64,000 nt of DNA from Cupriavidus basilensis OR16 (GTDB taxonomy: Bacteria > Pseudomonadota > Gammaproteobacteria > Burkholderiales > Burkholderiaceae): positions 1 through 64,000 of the forward strand of contig NZ_AHJE01000081.1 of the NCBI RefSeq assembly GCF_000243095.1. Reading direction: 5' to 3'. Both the position numbers and the translations under genes were made by a program. Each line of letters starts with the position of its first letter. Within the stretch, counting starts at the first letter, position 1. Positions 63,448-64,000 of the stretch are shown here, piece by piece. The notes under the pieces are model-generated. The model had not been told where the DNA came from, did no database searches, and was given only the letters and a program-made list of their open reading frames with translations.

Positions 63448-64000
63448 TCAGCTCTTGTGCAGCTTGAACACCCACACCGATCCGCCCTGCTCCAGGAAAT
63501 TCACGCGCTTGGCAACTTCCCCGCCCCACAGCGGCACCGCGCCACCCCAACCCGACACCACCGCCACATACTGCTCGCCGCCCTCCTCCCAGGTCACCGG
63601 AGGCGCCACCACGCCACTGCCCGTCTGGAACTTCCACAGTTCCTTGCCGGTCTTGGCATCCGCAGCCTTCAGGTAGCCCTCCGGCGTGCCCCAGAACACC
63701 AGCCCGCCGGCAGTGGTCATCACCCCGCCCCACAGCGGCGCGTAGTTCTTGACCTCCCACTCGATCTTGCCGGTCTTGGGGTTGATCGCGCGCAGCGAGC
63801 CGATGTAGTCCTCGTTGAGCGGATGGATGGTGAAGCCGGCGCCGAGGAAGGCCGCGCCCTTCTTGTAGCTCACGGGTTCGTTCCAGATATCCATGCCCCA
63901 TTCATTGGCCGGTACATAGAACAGGCCGGTCTGCGGGCTATAGGCCATCGGCTGCTGGTTCTTGCCGCCAAGGAAGCCCGGCGCCGCAAATACGGACTGG
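63448..64000 (-). CDS. PQQ-dependent methanol/ethanol-type dehydrogenase, C-terminal part (cut by window edge)
   Basis: The last 183 residues of a quinoprotein alcohol dehydrogenase of the ExaA/XoxF type. [73 protein letters not shown] and [12 protein letters not shown] are the last propeller blades with tryptophan-docking motifs. There is no fused cytochrome domain, unlike the enzyme at 35707-37863, so it would rely on a separate cytochrome such as PedF or the one at 63011. The metal site (calcium or lanthanide) lies outside the window. Confidence 0.92.
   Translation of the reverse strand, partial: QSVFAAPGFLGGKNQQPMAYSPQTGLFYVPANEWGMDIWNEPVSYKKGAAFLGAGFTIHPLNEDYIGSLRAINPKTGKIEWEVKNYAPLWGGVMTTAGGLVFWGTPEGYLKAADAKTGKELWKFQTGSGVVAPPVTWEEGGEQYVAVVSGWGGAVPLWGGEVAKRVNFLEQGGSVWVFKLHKS

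Noticed and set aside
1-64000. CRISPR arrays, tRNA or rRNA genes, insertion sequences
   Set aside because: No regularly spaced repeats, cloverleaf-like sequences, rRNA stretches or transposase motifs were seen; the tandem repeats found are short and isolated.

Overview
The window is a GC-rich stretch of a beta-proteobacterial chromosome or megaplasmid, most likely Cupriavidus or a close Burkholderiaceae relative. This rests on the three Bug/TctC-type periplasmic binding proteins, a Burkholderiales-type porin, AcoR-like sigma-54 activators and the many dispersed catabolic operons. The genus is an inference from gene content; no rRNA or other marker gene is present.

Layout. (1) 1-9.4 kb: the 5' end of a NAD(P) transhydrogenase gene (pntA), then a catabolic cluster with a GntR regulator, a frameshifted TauD/TfdA dioxygenase, an MDR-type oxidoreductase, an amidohydrolase, an SDR dehydrogenase, two divergent Bug proteins and a truncated quinone oxidoreductase. 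Five intergenic copies of a TGTCGACA palindrome mark this as a candidate GntR regulon. (2) 9.4-24.3 kb: two acyl-CoA ligases, a porin, a Rieske ferredoxin, a third Bug protein, a full-length pyruvate carboxylase, a large MalT/LuxR-type regulator and a UspA-hemerythrin-like fusion. Related C6/G6 inverted repeats precede several of these genes. (3) 24.3-28.6 kb: a quinone oxidoreductase, an intact TauD/TfdA dioxygenase, a beta-keto acid cleavage enzyme (BKACE) and a broken MFS transporter. (4) 28.6-32.3 kb: an accessory patch with a CapV-like patatin phospholipase and a HipBA toxin-antitoxin pair. (5) 32.3-35.6 kb: an MFS transporter, a DUF1445 pseudogene and a LysR regulator.

(6) 35.7-42.5 kb: an alcohol-oxidation operon (aldehyde dehydrogenase, outer-membrane protein, quinohemoprotein alcohol dehydrogenase) behind a clear sigma-54 promoter, next to a damaged AcoR-like activator. 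(7) 42.9-53.1 kb: a stress island with a DUF255 thioredoxin-fold protein, GYD protein, UspA, two Hsp20 chaperones divergent from a DnaJ/CbpA-like co-chaperone, several unknown genes, and remnants of a SagB-type nitroreductase and a methyltransferase. (8) 53.8-64 kb: a PQQ module with a periplasmic binding protein, cytochrome c-550 PedF, an AcoR-like activator, a metallohydrolase and an alpha/beta hydrolase, pqqABCDE, a small cytochrome c and the 3' part of a second PQQ dehydrogenase. Sigma-54-like promoters lie upstream of the ALDH operon, pedF and pqqA, so cofactor synthesis, enzyme and electron acceptor may be switched on together.

An unusual number of genes are damaged: single-base frameshifts in the dioxygenase, the MFS gene and pqqE, and larger deletions in the quinone oxidoreductase, DUF1445, activator, SagB and methyltransferase genes. 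The single-base lesions sit beside C-runs and may be sequencing errors; the larger ones look like real decay. No tRNA, rRNA, CRISPR array or recognisable insertion sequence was seen.
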